Origin: Pseudothermotoga sp.
Lineage (GTDB): Bacteria > Thermotogota > Thermotogae > Thermotogales > DSM-5069
DNA length: 64,000 bases
Reading direction: 5' to 3'
NCBI GenBank assembly: GCA_025060105.1
Contig: JANXCS010000008.1
Coordinates: 40,915 to 104,914 of the forward strand
The number at the start of each line of letters is the position of its first letter. The first letter of the stretch is position 1. The notes under the pieces are model-generated. The model made no database searches, was not told where the DNA came from, and was given only the letters and a program-made list of their open reading frames with translations. Made by a program: the position numbers and the translations under genes. Below are positions 8,317 to 17,766 of this stretch, in pieces.

Positions 8317-9654
8317 TCACCCCTTGGACCTCAACCCCAGAAGTTCGCGCGTAGTTATACCCTTGATCTTGTAACGTTTGTAGATGTAGTAAGTGACCAG
8401 CAATTGGATCACCGTGTTCGTTGTGAAGTACAGGAAAAGTCCACTCGGAAGACCTACGAACAAAAACGTGAAAGCAACGGACATCAATATTCCCTGCCAA
8501 GCGGATCTGGTATCTTGACTGGTGATAAGAGTGTTGTAATAGCTTGCCACGATCGTGATCAAAATGAAGATAGCATTGGCTTGAAATCCGCCTTTGGAAA
8601 GATCAGACCAGATCAAAAAGCGTCCGTTGAAAGCGAATTCCTCTTGGAAATACCGTATGACTGCATAGAGCAAGAAGAAGATGGGAAGTTGTATCAAAAG
8701 CATCAGACAACCGCTGGCTGGGTTCACTCCTTCTTCACGGTACGCCTTGAGCAATTCTTCCTGCTGTTTTGCTGGATCTTTGTACTTCTTCCTTATCATC
8801 TCGATCTTCGGTTGTAGCTTACGCATCTTTATCATCGATTTGGTCTGAGCATGATAGAGTGGATACAGCGCAAACCTCACAACTATGGTGAACAAGATGA
8901 TCGCCCAGCCGAAATTCTTCGTGAGCCCGAACAACCACCAGAAGAACCATACAAGTGGGTAGAACACAGCGTCATACCAGACTGAAGAACCTGGAATGGT
9001 CTTCAGCGTGGATACAATGGCTTCATAGTCATTGGGAAAGAGTTTTTTGAGAAACACCCTTTTGTAGGGACCAAGATGGAAGATCAGCACTGATTCGCGT
9101 TCAATTCGCACGGTATTTGAAGTGATCCTTTCAGAATTGGTTTTTACCAAACTCAACGTCCTAGTCTTGGGCGACAAAGAGATGAAGTAATCTCTAACTA
9201 TTCGATCATTATCTGAAAACCACACACGCGGGAGATTAACTATCAATGGTTCTTTTGCTTCAATCCTCACTTCTACAAGGTATTCTGGAACGTTCCGAAT
9301 AACGTAAGTTTTCTTCACATTTTTAAAATCATAAACTAACCTAAGGTCACCTCTGTAAGTGTTCGGCGCGATCTGATCACCTAAGATTTGTAGTTGCAAC
9401 TCTCCACCGATCGGAGTTCCATCCATCGTGAAAAGATCAAAACCGTCTTTATCTCTCTCGAAAACGTGAACCTTCTTCTCAGCTGTCAAATAAACGTTTG
9501 CCAGGTTACCATCCTGATCGAAATCGTACTCCACGAACCTCGTTTGAACCTTCACTCCATTGGTCAAAAGTGCCACTTTAATCTCGTTTTGAGCAAAGAT
9601 CAGAACCGTGAGTACGATCAAGAACCAAAGCGTCAAGAATCTCAGATTTCTCAA
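8317..9654 (-). CDS. yidC: Membrane protein insertase YidC/Oxa1
   Basis: 445 residues. The N-terminal segment (about 5-22) is followed by an extracytoplasmic beta-rich domain (about 25-215, the YidC P1 domain). Five C-terminal membrane segments include [20 protein letters not shown] and the cytoplasmic helix [18 protein letters not shown], both family hallmarks, with the conserved membrane Arg in VVRFALYP. It inserts and folds membrane proteins alone or with SecYEG. Presence of P1 makes it the Gram-negative form rather than the short lipoprotein SpoIIIJ type. It overlaps yidD by 4 bp. Confidence 0.95.
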   Translation of the reverse strand: MRNLRFLTLWFLIVLTVLIFAQNEIKVALLTNGVKVQTRFVEYDFDQDGNLANVYLTAEKKVHVFERDKDGFDLFTMDGTPIGGELQLQILGDQIAPNTYRGDLRLVYDFKNVKKTYVIRNVPEYLVEVRIEAKEPLIVNLPRVWFSDNDRIVRDYFISLSPKTRTLSLVKTNSERITSNTVRIERESVLIFHLGPYKRVFLKKLFPNDYEAIVSTLKTIPGSSVWYDAVFYPLVWFFWWLFGLTKNFGWAIILFTIVVRFALYPLYHAQTKSMIKMRKLQPKIEMIRKKYKDPAKQQEELLKAYREEGVNPASGCLMLLIQLPIFFLLYAVIRYFQEEFAFNGRFLIWSDLSKGGFQANAIFILITIVASYYNTLITSQDTRSAWQGILMSVAFTFLFVGLPSGLFLYFTTNTVIQLLVTYYIYKRYKIKGITTRELLGLRSKG

Positions 9655-9890
9655 GTCGATCTCCTCCTCAATGTGAATTTTTCTGGGACAGGATCTTCTC
9701 CACCTGGATTCAGTGGATTACATCTGAGCACACGCCAAATGGACAATATCAAGCCTCTCATCACCCCGAACTTTTCGATGGCTTGCAGCGCATAGTTGGA
9801 ACAAGTCGGGTTAAACCTACACGTTGGAGGTTTCAAGGGAGAAATGTACTTCTGATAAAATCTTATGCAACCGAGAACCATCTTCTTCAT
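9651..9890 (-). CDS. yidD: Membrane protein insertion efficiency factor YidD
   Basis: A 79-residue small protein with the UPF0161 signature: FYQKYISPL, then [15 protein letters not shown], then [13 protein letters not shown]. It is inner-membrane associated and linked to YidC-dependent insertion. The start overlaps the rnpA stop by 1 bp. Confidence 0.94.
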   Translation of the reverse strand: MKKMVLGCIRFYQKYISPLKPPTCRFNPTCSNYALQAIEKFGVMRGLILSIWRVLRCNPLNPGGEDPVPEKFTLRRRST

Positions 9891-10258
9891 TATCCGATCC
9901 TCTTCAACAGATATTCCAGTTCACTCTTCATCGTGTGGAAATCCAGCTCATCGAGAACTTCAGACAGAGCTTTCCGCGGTATCACAACGATATCGAAACT
10001 CTTCGAAAGCTCTGGTTTCATCGTTCTGTAAGCTTCCCTGATCAAGCGCTTTATTCTGTTCCTATCGTGTGCTTTGCCAAGCTTTCTTTTTACAACAATG
10101 GCTATTCTGTTGAAATCAAGGTTATTGTTGACATAGAGCACGGTGAAAAAATTGCTTTGTAACGATTTGCCCTCACGGAAAACTCTGTCGAAGTCTCGCT
10201 TCAGTCTCAGCCTTTCTCTGCGAGGAAAAGAATGGAGATTCAAACTGCCAATCTCCAT
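9890..10258 (-). CDS. rnpA: Ribonuclease P protein component
   Basis: 122 residues, with [17 protein letters not shown] near the start and the RNR box (residues 66-68, in [12 protein letters not shown]) that contacts the catalytic RNA. It assists P RNA in maturing the 5' ends of tRNAs. Taken from the ATG at 10256-10258, the gene overlaps the end of rpmH by 19 bp. A TTG five codons in (10241-10243) with TGGAG about 9 bp upstream would reduce the overlap and is an alternative start. No RNase P RNA gene was seen in the window. Confidence 0.93.
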   Translation of the reverse strand: MEIGSLNLHSFPRRERLRLKRDFDRVFREGKSLQSNFFTVLYVNNNLDFNRIAIVVKRKLGKAHDRNRIKRLIREAYRTMKPELSKSFDIVVIPRKALSEVLDELDFHTMKSELEYLLKRIG

Positions 10259-10374
10259 CTACCTTTTGCCCTTCTGCGGGCGAGCACCTTTCTACCTGAA
10301 GCTGTACGGGACCTGACGAGGAAACCGTGAGTTTTTTGCCTTTTCCTTCGATTCGGTTGGTAAGTTCTTTTCAT
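10240..10374 (-). CDS. rpmH: 50S ribosomal protein L34
   Basis: A 44-residue ORF starting at ATG 10372-10374 with GGGAGGAG 6 bp upstream. It begins [12 protein letters not shown] and ends [12 protein letters not shown], which is unmistakably L34 and close to the Thermotoga form. Very basic; it binds 23S rRNA in the large subunit. It is the conserved upstream partner of rnpA, here overlapping it by 19 bp, so the two are likely translationally coupled. It follows disA by 34 bp with no terminator, so it probably shares a transcript with clpC-radA-disA. Confidence 0.95.
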   Translation of the reverse strand: MKRTYQPNRRKRQKTHGFLVRSRTASGRKVLARRRAKGRWRLAV

Positions 10375-10408
10375 TTCGCACTCCTCCCTCTCTATGCTGG
10401 TTTTTCTT

Positions 10409-11479
10409 TCACTCTACTTTTTGCATCCTTTCCCTTCCTCTTATCATACCAAGATTTGTTGCGATTGCCAACGCTCTTTTCTCTCCGATACCATCTACAG
10501 ATTTCAACACCTCTACATCCGCTTCGCTGAGGTTTTTCAGATGTTTGAACGCCTTCACAAGATTCTGCGCGACGTTGAGGGGTATCCTCACTGTACCTTT
10601 CAGGAATCTGTAACCTTTCGGATAGACAACGGTCTCACCCGCCTGAGAAATCGTCTGTACATTGAAACCAAGTTCTTTTATGATTTTCATCTCAGTGAGA
10701 TTTCGTTCTTGTTTCAATTTCTCGGTAATTTGAACGGCTTGATCGGCATCTACATCACCAACACTGAAATCCATGATCAACAACATCGCTGTTTCTTCCA
10801 CATCCGCGAGCAATTCCTCCAATTGAACCCACATCAAGTTGGCTTCCTCACCGAGTTCCACCATATAAGGATAGATATCCTCGTATATCTTCATCATTCT
10901 GATGGCTTTCTCTACGGTTCTCGCAACATCGTGGATGGAAACACCTGTGTCGAATCTTACTGAATCGATCGTGGACAAAAGCTTATCCAAGTTGGAACGA
11001 TACTTCTCCAACGCGTTCAGCGCTTCAGATACTCTCGCCATGAGAAGCCTTGTGTCACTCAAGATGTATTTGTGTTGACCATAGTAAACGGTCACCACGT
11101 TCCTACGTTTGGATATGGCTACCACCATGCAGTGAGTTTGCTTTGCGACACGCTCGGCCGTCCTATGACGGGTACCAGTTTCAACCGTTGGGATGGATGG
11201 ATCCGGTACAAGATGTGCGTTCGCTATGAGAATCCTCGAAACATCCTCGGAGACAACTATCGCACCATCCATCTTCGAAAGCTCATACAACCTTTCAGGT
11301 GTGAACGAACAGTTCACCTCGAATCCACCTTGAATGATGTTTCTGTACTTTGCCAGATCATCGACAAAGAAGATCAATGCCCCTAGGTTTGCCGCCATTA
11401 TATCGTCAAGTGCTTTTCTGAGCCTGGTACCCGGGGAAAGCAGAGCGATCTTCGCAAGAAGTTCACTGGATATCAACAC
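10409..11479 (-). CDS. disA: Diadenylate cyclase DisA (c-di-AMP synthase, DNA integrity scanning)
   Basis: 356 residues. The N-terminal DAC domain has both active-site motifs, MDGAIV (DGA at 71-73) and GTRHRTAER (102-110). A helical spine follows (about 150-290). The C-terminal helix-hairpin-helix has [13 protein letters not shown] (about 327-339). It condenses two ATP to c-di-AMP, and in the family branched DNA bound by the HhH domain lowers activity. It starts at GTG behind a run of seven G, overlapping radA by 17 bp. The radA-disA pairing is conserved and points to a DNA-repair checkpoint role. Confidence 0.96.
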   Translation of the reverse strand: MLISSELLAKIALLSPGTRLRKALDDIMAANLGALIFFVDDLAKYRNIIQGGFEVNCSFTPERLYELSKMDGAIVVSEDVSRILIANAHLVPDPSIPTVETGTRHRTAERVAKQTHCMVVAISKRRNVVTVYYGQHKYILSDTRLLMARVSEALNALEKYRSNLDKLLSTIDSVRFDTGVSIHDVARTVEKAIRMMKIYEDIYPYMVELGEEANLMWVQLEELLADVEETAMLLIMDFSVGDVDADQAVQITEKLKQERNLTEMKIIKELGFNVQTISQAGETVVYPKGYRFLKGTVRIPLNVAQNLVKAFKHLKNLSEADVEVLKSVDGIGEKRALAIATNLGMIRGRERMQKVE

Positions 11480-12797
11480 TCTTCCCCCCCAAGATGCTGA
11501 GCAAAGATCTCACATCTTTCAACGCAACACAATTTTGTTCGTTGGTATCGGAAGCTGAAGGCAAAAGAATTTTCTTCAACTCCAACTTGCTAAGGGCATC
11601 CAAACGGTTCTTCACCCTGTGGACCGGCCTGATCCTACCATCGAGACTCACTTCCCCAAAGGCTGCCATCTTGCCCAAAGAAAGCTCTGTGAGGGAGGAA
11701 ACGATGGCACACACTACAGCCAAATCTGCTGCCGTATCGGTGATTCTGAGACCACCCATCACATTTATGTAAACATCTCTGTTCTCCAAAGGGAGACGCG
11801 CGTGTTTCTCGAGAACGGCTATGAGCATCAGAAGTCTAGTCAAATCGTAACCATTGCTGATGCGCCTCGCTGACAAAGAACGAGCCTTCGAGACGAGCGC
11901 TTGAACTTGGACGATGAAAGGTTTCGAGCCCTCGATCACACAACTGAAACAATTACCCGAAGGTGGTTCTTCAATATCTATGAGGAACGATTCTTCGATC
12001 TGTCTCAATCCAAATTCAAACATCTCAAAAACACACACCTCACCTGAAGGGCCAAATCTGTTCTTCACGACTCTCAGTATCCTGAAATCCGTGTTCACCT
12101 CACCCTCAAAGTAGATCACGGTATCAACCAAGTGCTCCACCATCTTTGGACCTGCTATCTCACCACTTTTGGTAATGTGTGCTATGAGTATGGCTGGTAT
12201 CGAGAGCGATTTGCATCGTTCGGTGATCAAAGAAGCCGCAGTACGAACTTGGGCAACACTGCCCGGATAAGATCCTACTTGTTCTGAATACATCGCTTGG
12301 AGGGAATCGATGACCAGAAGACCAAATGAATTGTCCAGAACATCTAAAACAAGCATCGGATCATTCTCAGTGAGGATGACTACGTTGTCCTGCGATTTGC
12401 AACCAAACCTCTCCGCTCTGAACGCTATTTGATCGGCAGATTCTTCCGCCGTTACGTAAAGTGATTTGACCTTATTCGCCAACTGGCAACAAATTTGAAG
12501 AGCCAGGCTACTCTTACCCACGCCTGGCTCTCCACCGAGTAGAACAACTTGACCAGGTAATAATCCTCCATTCAACGCTGAGTCCAATTCGGAAAAACCT
12601 GTAGAAATTCTGCTGGTTCGCAGCTCAACGGCTATCTTCTTCAATGTTGTTGGTCCAGTCTTCCTCCCTCTTCCAGGTTTCTCGGAAGGTGTGAATTGTT
12701 TTGCAGTGTTCCAAGCACCACAATTCGGACATCTTCCGAACCATTTCGGTGATTCGTATCCACAGCTTTCACACACGAAAAGTTCATTTTTTCTCAT
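11463..12797 (-). CDS. radA: DNA repair protein RadA (Sms)
   Basis: 444 residues in three parts. An N-terminal C4 zinc finger has cysteines 9, 12, 23 and 26 (CESCGY and CPNCG). The RecA-like ATPase has Walker A GGEPGVGKSS (88-97) and the RadA-specific KNRFG motif (245-249). A C-terminal Lon-like (inactive protease) domain follows. It is a branch-migration helicase acting on recombination intermediates. Its start overlaps the clpC stop by 4 bp and its end overlaps disA. Confidence 0.96.
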   Translation of the reverse strand: MRKNELFVCESCGYESPKWFGRCPNCGAWNTAKQFTPSEKPGRGRKTGPTTLKKIAVELRTSRISTGFSELDSALNGGLLPGQVVLLGGEPGVGKSSLALQICCQLANKVKSLYVTAEESADQIAFRAERFGCKSQDNVVILTENDPMLVLDVLDNSFGLLVIDSLQAMYSEQVGSYPGSVAQVRTAASLITERCKSLSIPAILIAHITKSGEIAGPKMVEHLVDTVIYFEGEVNTDFRILRVVKNRFGPSGEVCVFEMFEFGLRQIEESFLIDIEEPPSGNCFSCVIEGSKPFIVQVQALVSKARSLSARRISNGYDLTRLLMLIAVLEKHARLPLENRDVYINVMGGLRITDTAADLAVVCAIVSSLTELSLGKMAAFGEVSLDGRIRPVHRVKNRLDALSKLELKKILLPSASDTNEQNCVALKDVRSLLSILGGKSVDIQ

Positions 12798-15247
12798 CCC
12801 TGAAGAACTCCTGCTTTCGTTATTCGTCTTCTGTTGAACTTCAGACCATTTTTGCCTCGAGAACAGACAACAACATCTCCAGAATTGAATTTACCTCTTA
12901 AAATCTCTTCCGCTAGAGGATCTTCCAGATACTGCTGAATCGCACGTTTCATTGGTCTTGCACCATAGACGGGATCGAACCCTTTCTCCATGAGGAACTC
13001 TTTTGCAGATTTTGTCAAGATTATGTCTAAGCCTTTACTCTTCAGCCTCTCACGCACATCTGAAACGAGTATATCGATGATCTTCGAAACGTGTTCTTTT
13101 GTGAGAGGATGGAACACGACGATCTCGTCTATTCTGTTCAAAAATTCTGGCCTGAACGTTTTCTTAACCTCGTCAAGAACAAGCGTTTTGATTTCTTCAT
13201 AGTCCCGTTGCGAATCTTCTTGCGAAACGAATCCGAGCGTTCTTTTAGCTTTGTTTATCAACGTGCCACCGATGTTGCTGGTCATGACTATAATGGTGTT
13301 CTTGAAATCTACTTCTCTACCTTGCGAATCTGTCAATCGTCCATCGTCCATTATTTGCAAAAGTATGTTGAAAACATCTGGATGAGCCTTTTCGATTTCA
13401 TCGAACAAAATGACAGAGAAAGGCCTACGCCTGATTTTCTCAGTGAGAGTACCACCTTCCTCGTAACCAACATAGCCTGGAGGTGCTCCTATCAATCTGG
13501 AGACCGAGAACCTTTCCATGTACTCGCTCATGTCGAATCTAACCAAAGCTTTTTCATCACCAAAAAGGTGTGCAGCGAGCACTTTCGTCAACTCAGTTTT
13601 ACCAACACCCGTCGGACCGAGGAACAAAAACACGCCAATAGGACGTCTTGGGTCCTTTAAACCACTTCGTGCACGTCTTATAGCCCTCGCGATCGCCTTT
13701 ATAGCTTCATCTTGTCCAACGATACGTTGATGCAAGGCTTTTTCTAAGTTCAAAAGTTTTTCGCTCTCGCTCTCTTCTATCTTCATCAGTGGTATACCTG
13801 TCCAACCCGATACAACTTCCGCAATTTGGTCCACGTCGACCGTTATGATCGATGACTCAACAGATTTCCTCCATTGCTGGTATTTATCGTTGAGCTGTGC
13901 AGAAAGGATCCGTTCACGTTCTTTCAACTCAGCAGCTTTCTCGTAATCTTGGTTCAGTACGGCCAGCTCTTTATCGTTCTTGGTCTGTTCCAACTGAGCT
14001 TTCAAGAGTTGGATGTCTGGTGGGAGGATGAAACTCTTCAGTCTCGCCCTGGCACCAGCTTCATCTATCACGTCTATCGCTTTATCTGGAAGGAAGTGAT
14101 CTGTAATGTAACGTTTCGAAAGATAAACAGCAGCTTCAAGTGCGGGGTCGGTGTACTTAACTCTGTGGTGTGACTCGTATTTGTGTCTCAACCCCTTTAA
14201 AATCTCCAAAGTTTCCTCAGCGCTGGGTTCTCTGATGTAAATTTTTTGGAAACGTCTCTCCAAAGCCGCGTCTTTCTCTATGTACTTTCTGTATTCGTCA
14301 GGCGTTGTGGCACCAATACACTTGATTTCACCACGAGCGAGGGCCGGTTTGAGTATGTTCGCCGCATCCACAGCACCTTCTGCAGATCCCGCACCCACTA
14401 TTGTGTGGATCTCATCTATGAAGAGTATGATGTTAGGATCGCGACTGACGACCTGGAGTAATTTCTTCATCCTCTTTTCAAATTCGCCCCTGTACTTGGT
14501 ACCAGCAACGAGCGCGGCAACATCCAGAGAGAAGATCGTTTTGTGTTTCAACGGCTCCGGGACATCTCCAGCCACTATCTTTTGTGCGAGACCTTCCACG
14601 ATGGCAGTCTTACCAATGCCCGGTTCACCTATGAGCACAGGATTGTTTTTCTTTCGCCTGACGAGCACCTGCATCACGCGCGCTATTTCTTCCTCTCTTC
14701 CAATGACGGGATCGAGTTGGTTTTTCATGGCGAGCGCCGTGAGATCTATTCCAAAACCCTCTAAATGCCTCACAGAAGGATTGTCCGAGGACCTGTCGAT
14801 ATCGTAATCACTTTCACGTTGCTGCGAACTTTCAACAACGTTTCTTCTGAGTACGCCAAGGTCCACACCCATTTTTCTCAGTACGTGAACTGCGATACCT
14901 TCACCTTCCCTGATGATACCTAGGAGGATATGCTCAGGCTGAATTTTTTCACTACCCAAGTATTTCGCTTCCTCGTAAGCGAGCTCGATGACACGTTTGG
15001 CTCTTGGGGTCATCTGAGGCGAACTAGAATAACCTCGCATGCCCATTCCAACCATGGATATGATCTCGTTCTTTGCACGCGCATAAGTAACACCCATTTC
15101 AGCGAGAGATTCACTGAGCGGAGTATCTTGCTTCAGTATGGCCAGAAGTATATGTTCGGTACCAACGTACGAATGGCCCATCTCAATGGCTTCTTTCTGT
15201 GCTTCAACGATCAACCTTGCGGAACTTTCTGAGAATTTATCGAACAT
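12794..15247 (-). CDS. clpC: ATP-dependent Clp protease ATPase subunit ClpC
   Basis: About 817 residues starting at the ATG that opens MFDKFSESS, with GAGGTG 6 bp upstream. Two N-terminal Clp-N repeats (about 1-145) are followed by AAA+ module 1 (Walker A GEPGIGKT, about 207-214), a UVR-type middle coil (YEKAAELKERER, about 420-450) and AAA+ module 2 (GPTGVGKTE, about 545). The UVR coil marks ClpC rather than ClpA or ClpB. It unfolds substrates and feeds them to ClpP, which is not in the window. No McsA/McsB or CtsR neighbours are present. Confidence 0.94.
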   Translation of the reverse strand: MFDKFSESSARLIVEAQKEAIEMGHSYVGTEHILLAILKQDTPLSESLAEMGVTYARAKNEIISMVGMGMRGYSSSPQMTPRAKRVIELAYEEAKYLGSEKIQPEHILLGIIREGEGIAVHVLRKMGVDLGVLRRNVVESSQQRESDYDIDRSSDNPSVRHLEGFGIDLTALAMKNQLDPVIGREEEIARVMQVLVRRKKNNPVLIGEPGIGKTAIVEGLAQKIVAGDVPEPLKHKTIFSLDVAALVAGTKYRGEFEKRMKKLLQVVSRDPNIILFIDEIHTIVGAGSAEGAVDAANILKPALARGEIKCIGATTPDEYRKYIEKDAALERRFQKIYIREPSAEETLEILKGLRHKYESHHRVKYTDPALEAAVYLSKRYITDHFLPDKAIDVIDEAGARARLKSFILPPDIQLLKAQLEQTKNDKELAVLNQDYEKAAELKERERILSAQLNDKYQQWRKSVESSIITVDVDQIAEVVSGWTGIPLMKIEESESEKLLNLEKALHQRIVGQDEAIKAIARAIRRARSGLKDPRRPIGVFLFLGPTGVGKTELTKVLAAHLFGDEKALVRFDMSEYMERFSVSRLIGAPPGYVGYEEGGTLTEKIRRRPFSVILFDEIEKAHPDVFNILLQIMDDGRLTDSQGREVDFKNTIIVMTSNIGGTLINKAKRTLGFVSQEDSQRDYEEIKTLVLDEVKKTFRPEFLNRIDEIVVFHPLTKEHVSKIIDILVSDVRERLKSKGLDIILTKSAKEFLMEKGFDPVYGARPMKRAIQQYLEDPLAEEILRGKFNSGDVVVCSRGKNGLKFNRRRITKAGVLQG

Positions 15248-15268
15248 TCGCATCACCTCTTCAACGTT

Positions 15269-15832
15269 TTACAGTGATGATATCAATGCCACCACATTGT
15301 TTAGACAGTGAACTATCATACAAGGTATCAAAGATCCGTGAGCTTCTCTTATCGTTCCAAGTAACATAGAAGTCACGAATATCTGTGGAAAAACAGCCAT
15401 CGGATGAAAGAATGAAAAGAAAAGCGATGTTACAACTATAGCTCCGTTCGTACCGAGACGCTTTTTGAAAACCGACTGTGTATAACCCCGAAAAGCAATT
15501 TCTTCCGCGACTGGGGCCAGAAAGAGAGCAAGAACGATCAAACCGGGATCTAAACTCAGTTTCTGAACGGAATCTTTTTGCTGAGGAAAGATCGCGTTCG
15601 TCAGTGCAAGCAAGCCGTAAAGTACAAGCAAATACAACAAGCTCCTCAGAAGGATGCCCTTCTTGTAGCTGAAGAGCGAACCTATTTTCTCCATCTTCAT
15701 CGAGAACAAGCTCACAAATAAAAGTATTGCATACCATACTGTTGCGCTCCATATCGAGCTGTTCAAACTCACTATGAATGGTCCCAAAAACAAGACTAAT
15801 AAGAACAAGAGGAACAGCAGCCTACTTTTCAT
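15269..15832 (-). CDS. CPBP family intramembrane metalloprotease
   Basis: 187 residues, mostly hydrophobic, with five or six membrane segments. The three CPBP/Abi motifs are complete: EEIAFRG (Glu110, Glu111, Arg115), FFHP (His143) and HCLNN (His175, Asn178-179). These residues form the Rce1-type glutamate-dependent membrane protease site. I start at the ATG 15830-15832 with AGGAAG upstream. A longer frame would run back through the rpsT terminator. The substrate is unknown. In bacteria the family includes bacteriocin-immunity and regulated-proteolysis members. It lies 21 bp upstream of clpC. Confidence 0.85.
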   Translation of the reverse strand: MKSRLLFLLFLLVLFLGPFIVSLNSSIWSATVWYAILLFVSLFSMKMEKIGSLFSYKKGILLRSLLYLLVLYGLLALTNAIFPQQKDSVQKLSLDPGLIVLALFLAPVAEEIAFRGYTQSVFKKRLGTNGAIVVTSLFFSFFHPMAVFPQIFVTSMLLGTIREAHGSLIPCMIVHCLNNVVALISSL

Positions 15833-15862
15833 GGCAACATCTTCCTGATTAAATTTTACCAT

Positions 15863-15897
15863 CAAAACAAAACCAGCACCTGAATCGCAGGTGCTGG
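15863..15897 (-). terminator. Rho-independent terminator after rpsT
   Basis: A perfect 10-bp stem CCAGCACCTG / CAGGTGCTGG with a 5-nt loop. On the minus strand it is followed by TTTTGTTTTGAT. It lies about 40 bp past the rpsT stop. This is the clearest intrinsic terminator in the window and separates metK-rpsT from the CPBP-clpC-radA-disA group. Confidence 0.9.
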
Positions 15898-15935
15898 AAC
15901 AAACGAGAAAAGACACTTTAAGTTTTGTTAACTTA

Positions 15936-16223
15936 TCACTGTTGAATCATTTGCAAACTTTTGTTGACGAGATTCATGAGACGAGATTTTCTGCGCGCAG
16001 CTTGATTTTTGTGAATGGCACCCTTCGAAGCAGCTTTATCTATGGCGGAGATAGCCTCTCTGACAAGCTGCATGATTTTTTCCCTGCTCTCACCGGCTTT
16101 TATAGCCTCCATAACACTTTTGACGTTGTTTTTCATCTTCGTTTTGTAAGATCTATTTCTCTCCCTTCTTTCAGCCGACTGTTTCACACGCTTCAAAGCT
16201 GATTTATTGACTTTCCTCGCCAC
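15936..16223 (-). CDS. rpsT: 30S ribosomal protein S20
   Basis: 95 residues, strongly basic and helical, with the S20 opening (ARKVNKSALKRVKQSAERRERN) and the KGAIHKNQAARRKSRLM segment. It starts at GTG 16221-16223 behind GGGAGG. It binds 16S rRNA in the small-subunit body. It lies 15 bp downstream of metK and ends before a strong terminator. Confidence 0.95.
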   Translation of the reverse strand: MARKVNKSALKRVKQSAERRERNRSYKTKMKNNVKSVMEAIKAGESREKIMQLVREAISAIDKAASKGAIHKNQAARRKSRLMNLVNKSLQMIQQ

Positions 16224-16238
16224 GGCAATTCGCCTCCC

Positions 16239-17432
16239 TCATCGCAAGTTGAAATATCTCTTGAGTTCATCAACGGCATCGAGTTTTTCCCATGTGAAAT
16301 CGGGATCATTTCTACCGAAATGCCCATAAACTGCCGTTTTCTTATATATCGGCCTGCGTAGATTCAGCTTCTCAATGATCGCAAGTGGTCGAAAATCGAA
16401 CACCTCGACGACAGCTTTTTTCAGGCGTTCCTCGTCAACCTTTGCGGTCCCGAACGTGTCTATCATCAACGATACAGGCCGTGCTTTACCGATCGCGTAC
16501 GCAACTTGTATCAGGAAACGATCAGCTAAGCCAGCAGCAACGATGTTTTTAGCAACGTATCGTGCCATATAGTGAGCTGATCTATCCACCTTCGTGGGAT
16601 CTTTGCCACTGAAAGCTCCTCCTCCGTGTGGTACCCAACCTCCATAGGTATCCACTATGATCTTTCGTCCAGTTAAACCTGTGTCTGCTGATGGACCTCC
16701 GAGTACGAACCTTCCTGTTGGGTTCACCAAGATTTTCACATCGTTTGACCAGTACTGTTCCGGTATAGTTGGTCTTATGACGTGTTCAATGAGGGCTTCT
16801 CTGAGTTCATTGATCGTCACATCCGGCTCGTGCTGAGCAGAAATGAGAATCGTATCGACTCTCACTGGTTTCAGATTTTCATCGTACTCGACAGTGACTT
16901 GAGTTTTTCCATCAGGTCTGAGAAACGGGACTATCTTCTTCTTTCGAACTTCAGCGAGTCTCATCGCGAGCTTGTGCGCGAGCATTATTGGGAGTGGCAT
17001 GTACTCAGGTGTTTCGTTGGTGGCATATCCAAACATCATTCCTTGGTCTCCAGCACCGATTTTGTCGTAATCGTCATCGAGATGGTTTTTCTCTCTAACC
17101 TCCAGTGCTTTGTTCACTCCTATGGCTATATCTGGTGACTGGTTGTGAATGGAAGTCAAGACTCCACAAGTTTCACCGTCAAAACCATATTTTGCCCTGG
17201 TGTAACCTATGTCGAGGATCGTCCTTCGAACGATTTCCTGGATGTCCACATAGGCTTCCGTCGTGACTTCTCCAGCAACTATTGCAATCCCTGTGGTAAC
17301 TAATGTTTCAACGGCAACCCTCGCGTTCGGATCCTGCTCTAAAATTGCATCCAGTATCGCATCTGATATCTGATCTGCCATCTTGTCTGGATGACCTTCT
17401 GTAACACTCTCACTGGTGAACAACCTCTTCAT
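16239..17432 (-). CDS. metK: S-adenosylmethionine synthetase
   Basis: 397 residues, family length. Visible motifs: [20 protein letters not shown] near the N-terminus, [12 protein letters not shown] (ATP binding), and the P-loop-like [19 protein letters not shown]. It makes SAM from methionine and ATP. Here SAM also feeds speD, miaA-linked tRNA modification enzymes and several radical SAM enzymes in the window. It starts at ATG with AAGGAGGAGGAG. No SAM riboswitch is present, since the gene overlaps its upstream neighbour by 4 bp. Confidence 0.96.
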   Translation of the reverse strand: MKRLFTSESVTEGHPDKMADQISDAILDAILEQDPNARVAVETLVTTGIAIVAGEVTTEAYVDIQEIVRRTILDIGYTRAKYGFDGETCGVLTSIHNQSPDIAIGVNKALEVREKNHLDDDYDKIGAGDQGMMFGYATNETPEYMPLPIMLAHKLAMRLAEVRKKKIVPFLRPDGKTQVTVEYDENLKPVRVDTILISAQHEPDVTINELREALIEHVIRPTIPEQYWSNDVKILVNPTGRFVLGGPSADTGLTGRKIIVDTYGGWVPHGGGAFSGKDPTKVDRSAHYMARYVAKNIVAAGLADRFLIQVAYAIGKARPVSLMIDTFGTAKVDEERLKKAVVEVFDFRPLAIIEKLNLRRPIYKKTAVYGHFGRNDPDFTWEKLDAVDELKRYFNLR

Positions 17433-17761
17433 TTCTCCTCCTCCTTTGTGTGCTGTTCGTACTGTTCTTTGGTGACGAATTCTCCACCTTCAAGGCTGAA
17501 GGATCGAACTTTATAGTTCATACTGAACGTGGCACTCAGATGCAACTTGTTTGGACACTTTGAACCAACATAGATCTTATCAATTCTGTATGGAGTGCTC
17601 GGGTTGTCATAATCATTTATGAAATCGTAACCCATGCGTAAATGGCTACGGAAATATTCACCACACTTGGAACATTTGAAGTACACCACTAACGTGTTAC
17701 CATGTCTGTAAAAAGGATCCAAAGCGAGGTTCTTGACTTTCTTTCGTCCGAAGAACCACAC
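17429..17761 (-). CDS. Small conserved hypothetical protein with a CxxC motif
   Basis: 110 residues starting at GTG with GAAGG upstream, between the M23 peptidase gene and metK (4 bp overlap with metK). It is soluble and rich in aromatic and basic residues. Cysteines sit at 30 and 33 ([10 protein letters not shown]), with a third at 69 (SKCPNKLHL). CxxC plus CPNK looks like a zinc ribbon with one ligand replaced, possibly by a histidine, but only three cysteines are present. I do not recognise the family. Confidence 0.8.
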   Translation of the reverse strand: MWFFGRKKVKNLALDPFYRHGNTLVVYFKCSKCGEYFRSHLRMGYDFINDYDNPSTPYRIDKIYVGSKCPNKLHLSATFSMNYKVRSFSLEGGEFVTKEQYEQHTKEEEK

Positions 17762-17766
17762 GCTTT

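Noticed and set aside
13091..13660. 189-codon plus-strand frame inside clpC
   Set aside because: Antisense shadow of a well-supported ClpC coding region.
15261..15752. 163-codon frame opposite in phase to the CPBP protease gene
   Set aside because: Shadow frame: Arg/Ser/Cys-rich, no ribosome-binding site, while the overlapping frame has all CPBP motifs.
15833..15916. N-terminal extension of the CPBP protease gene
   Set aside because: It passes through the rpsT terminator hairpin and lacks membrane-protein character.
16224..16238. Possible SAM riboswitch near metK
   Set aside because: metK has no leader: it overlaps the preceding gene by 4 bp, and the downstream gap to rpsT is 15 bp.
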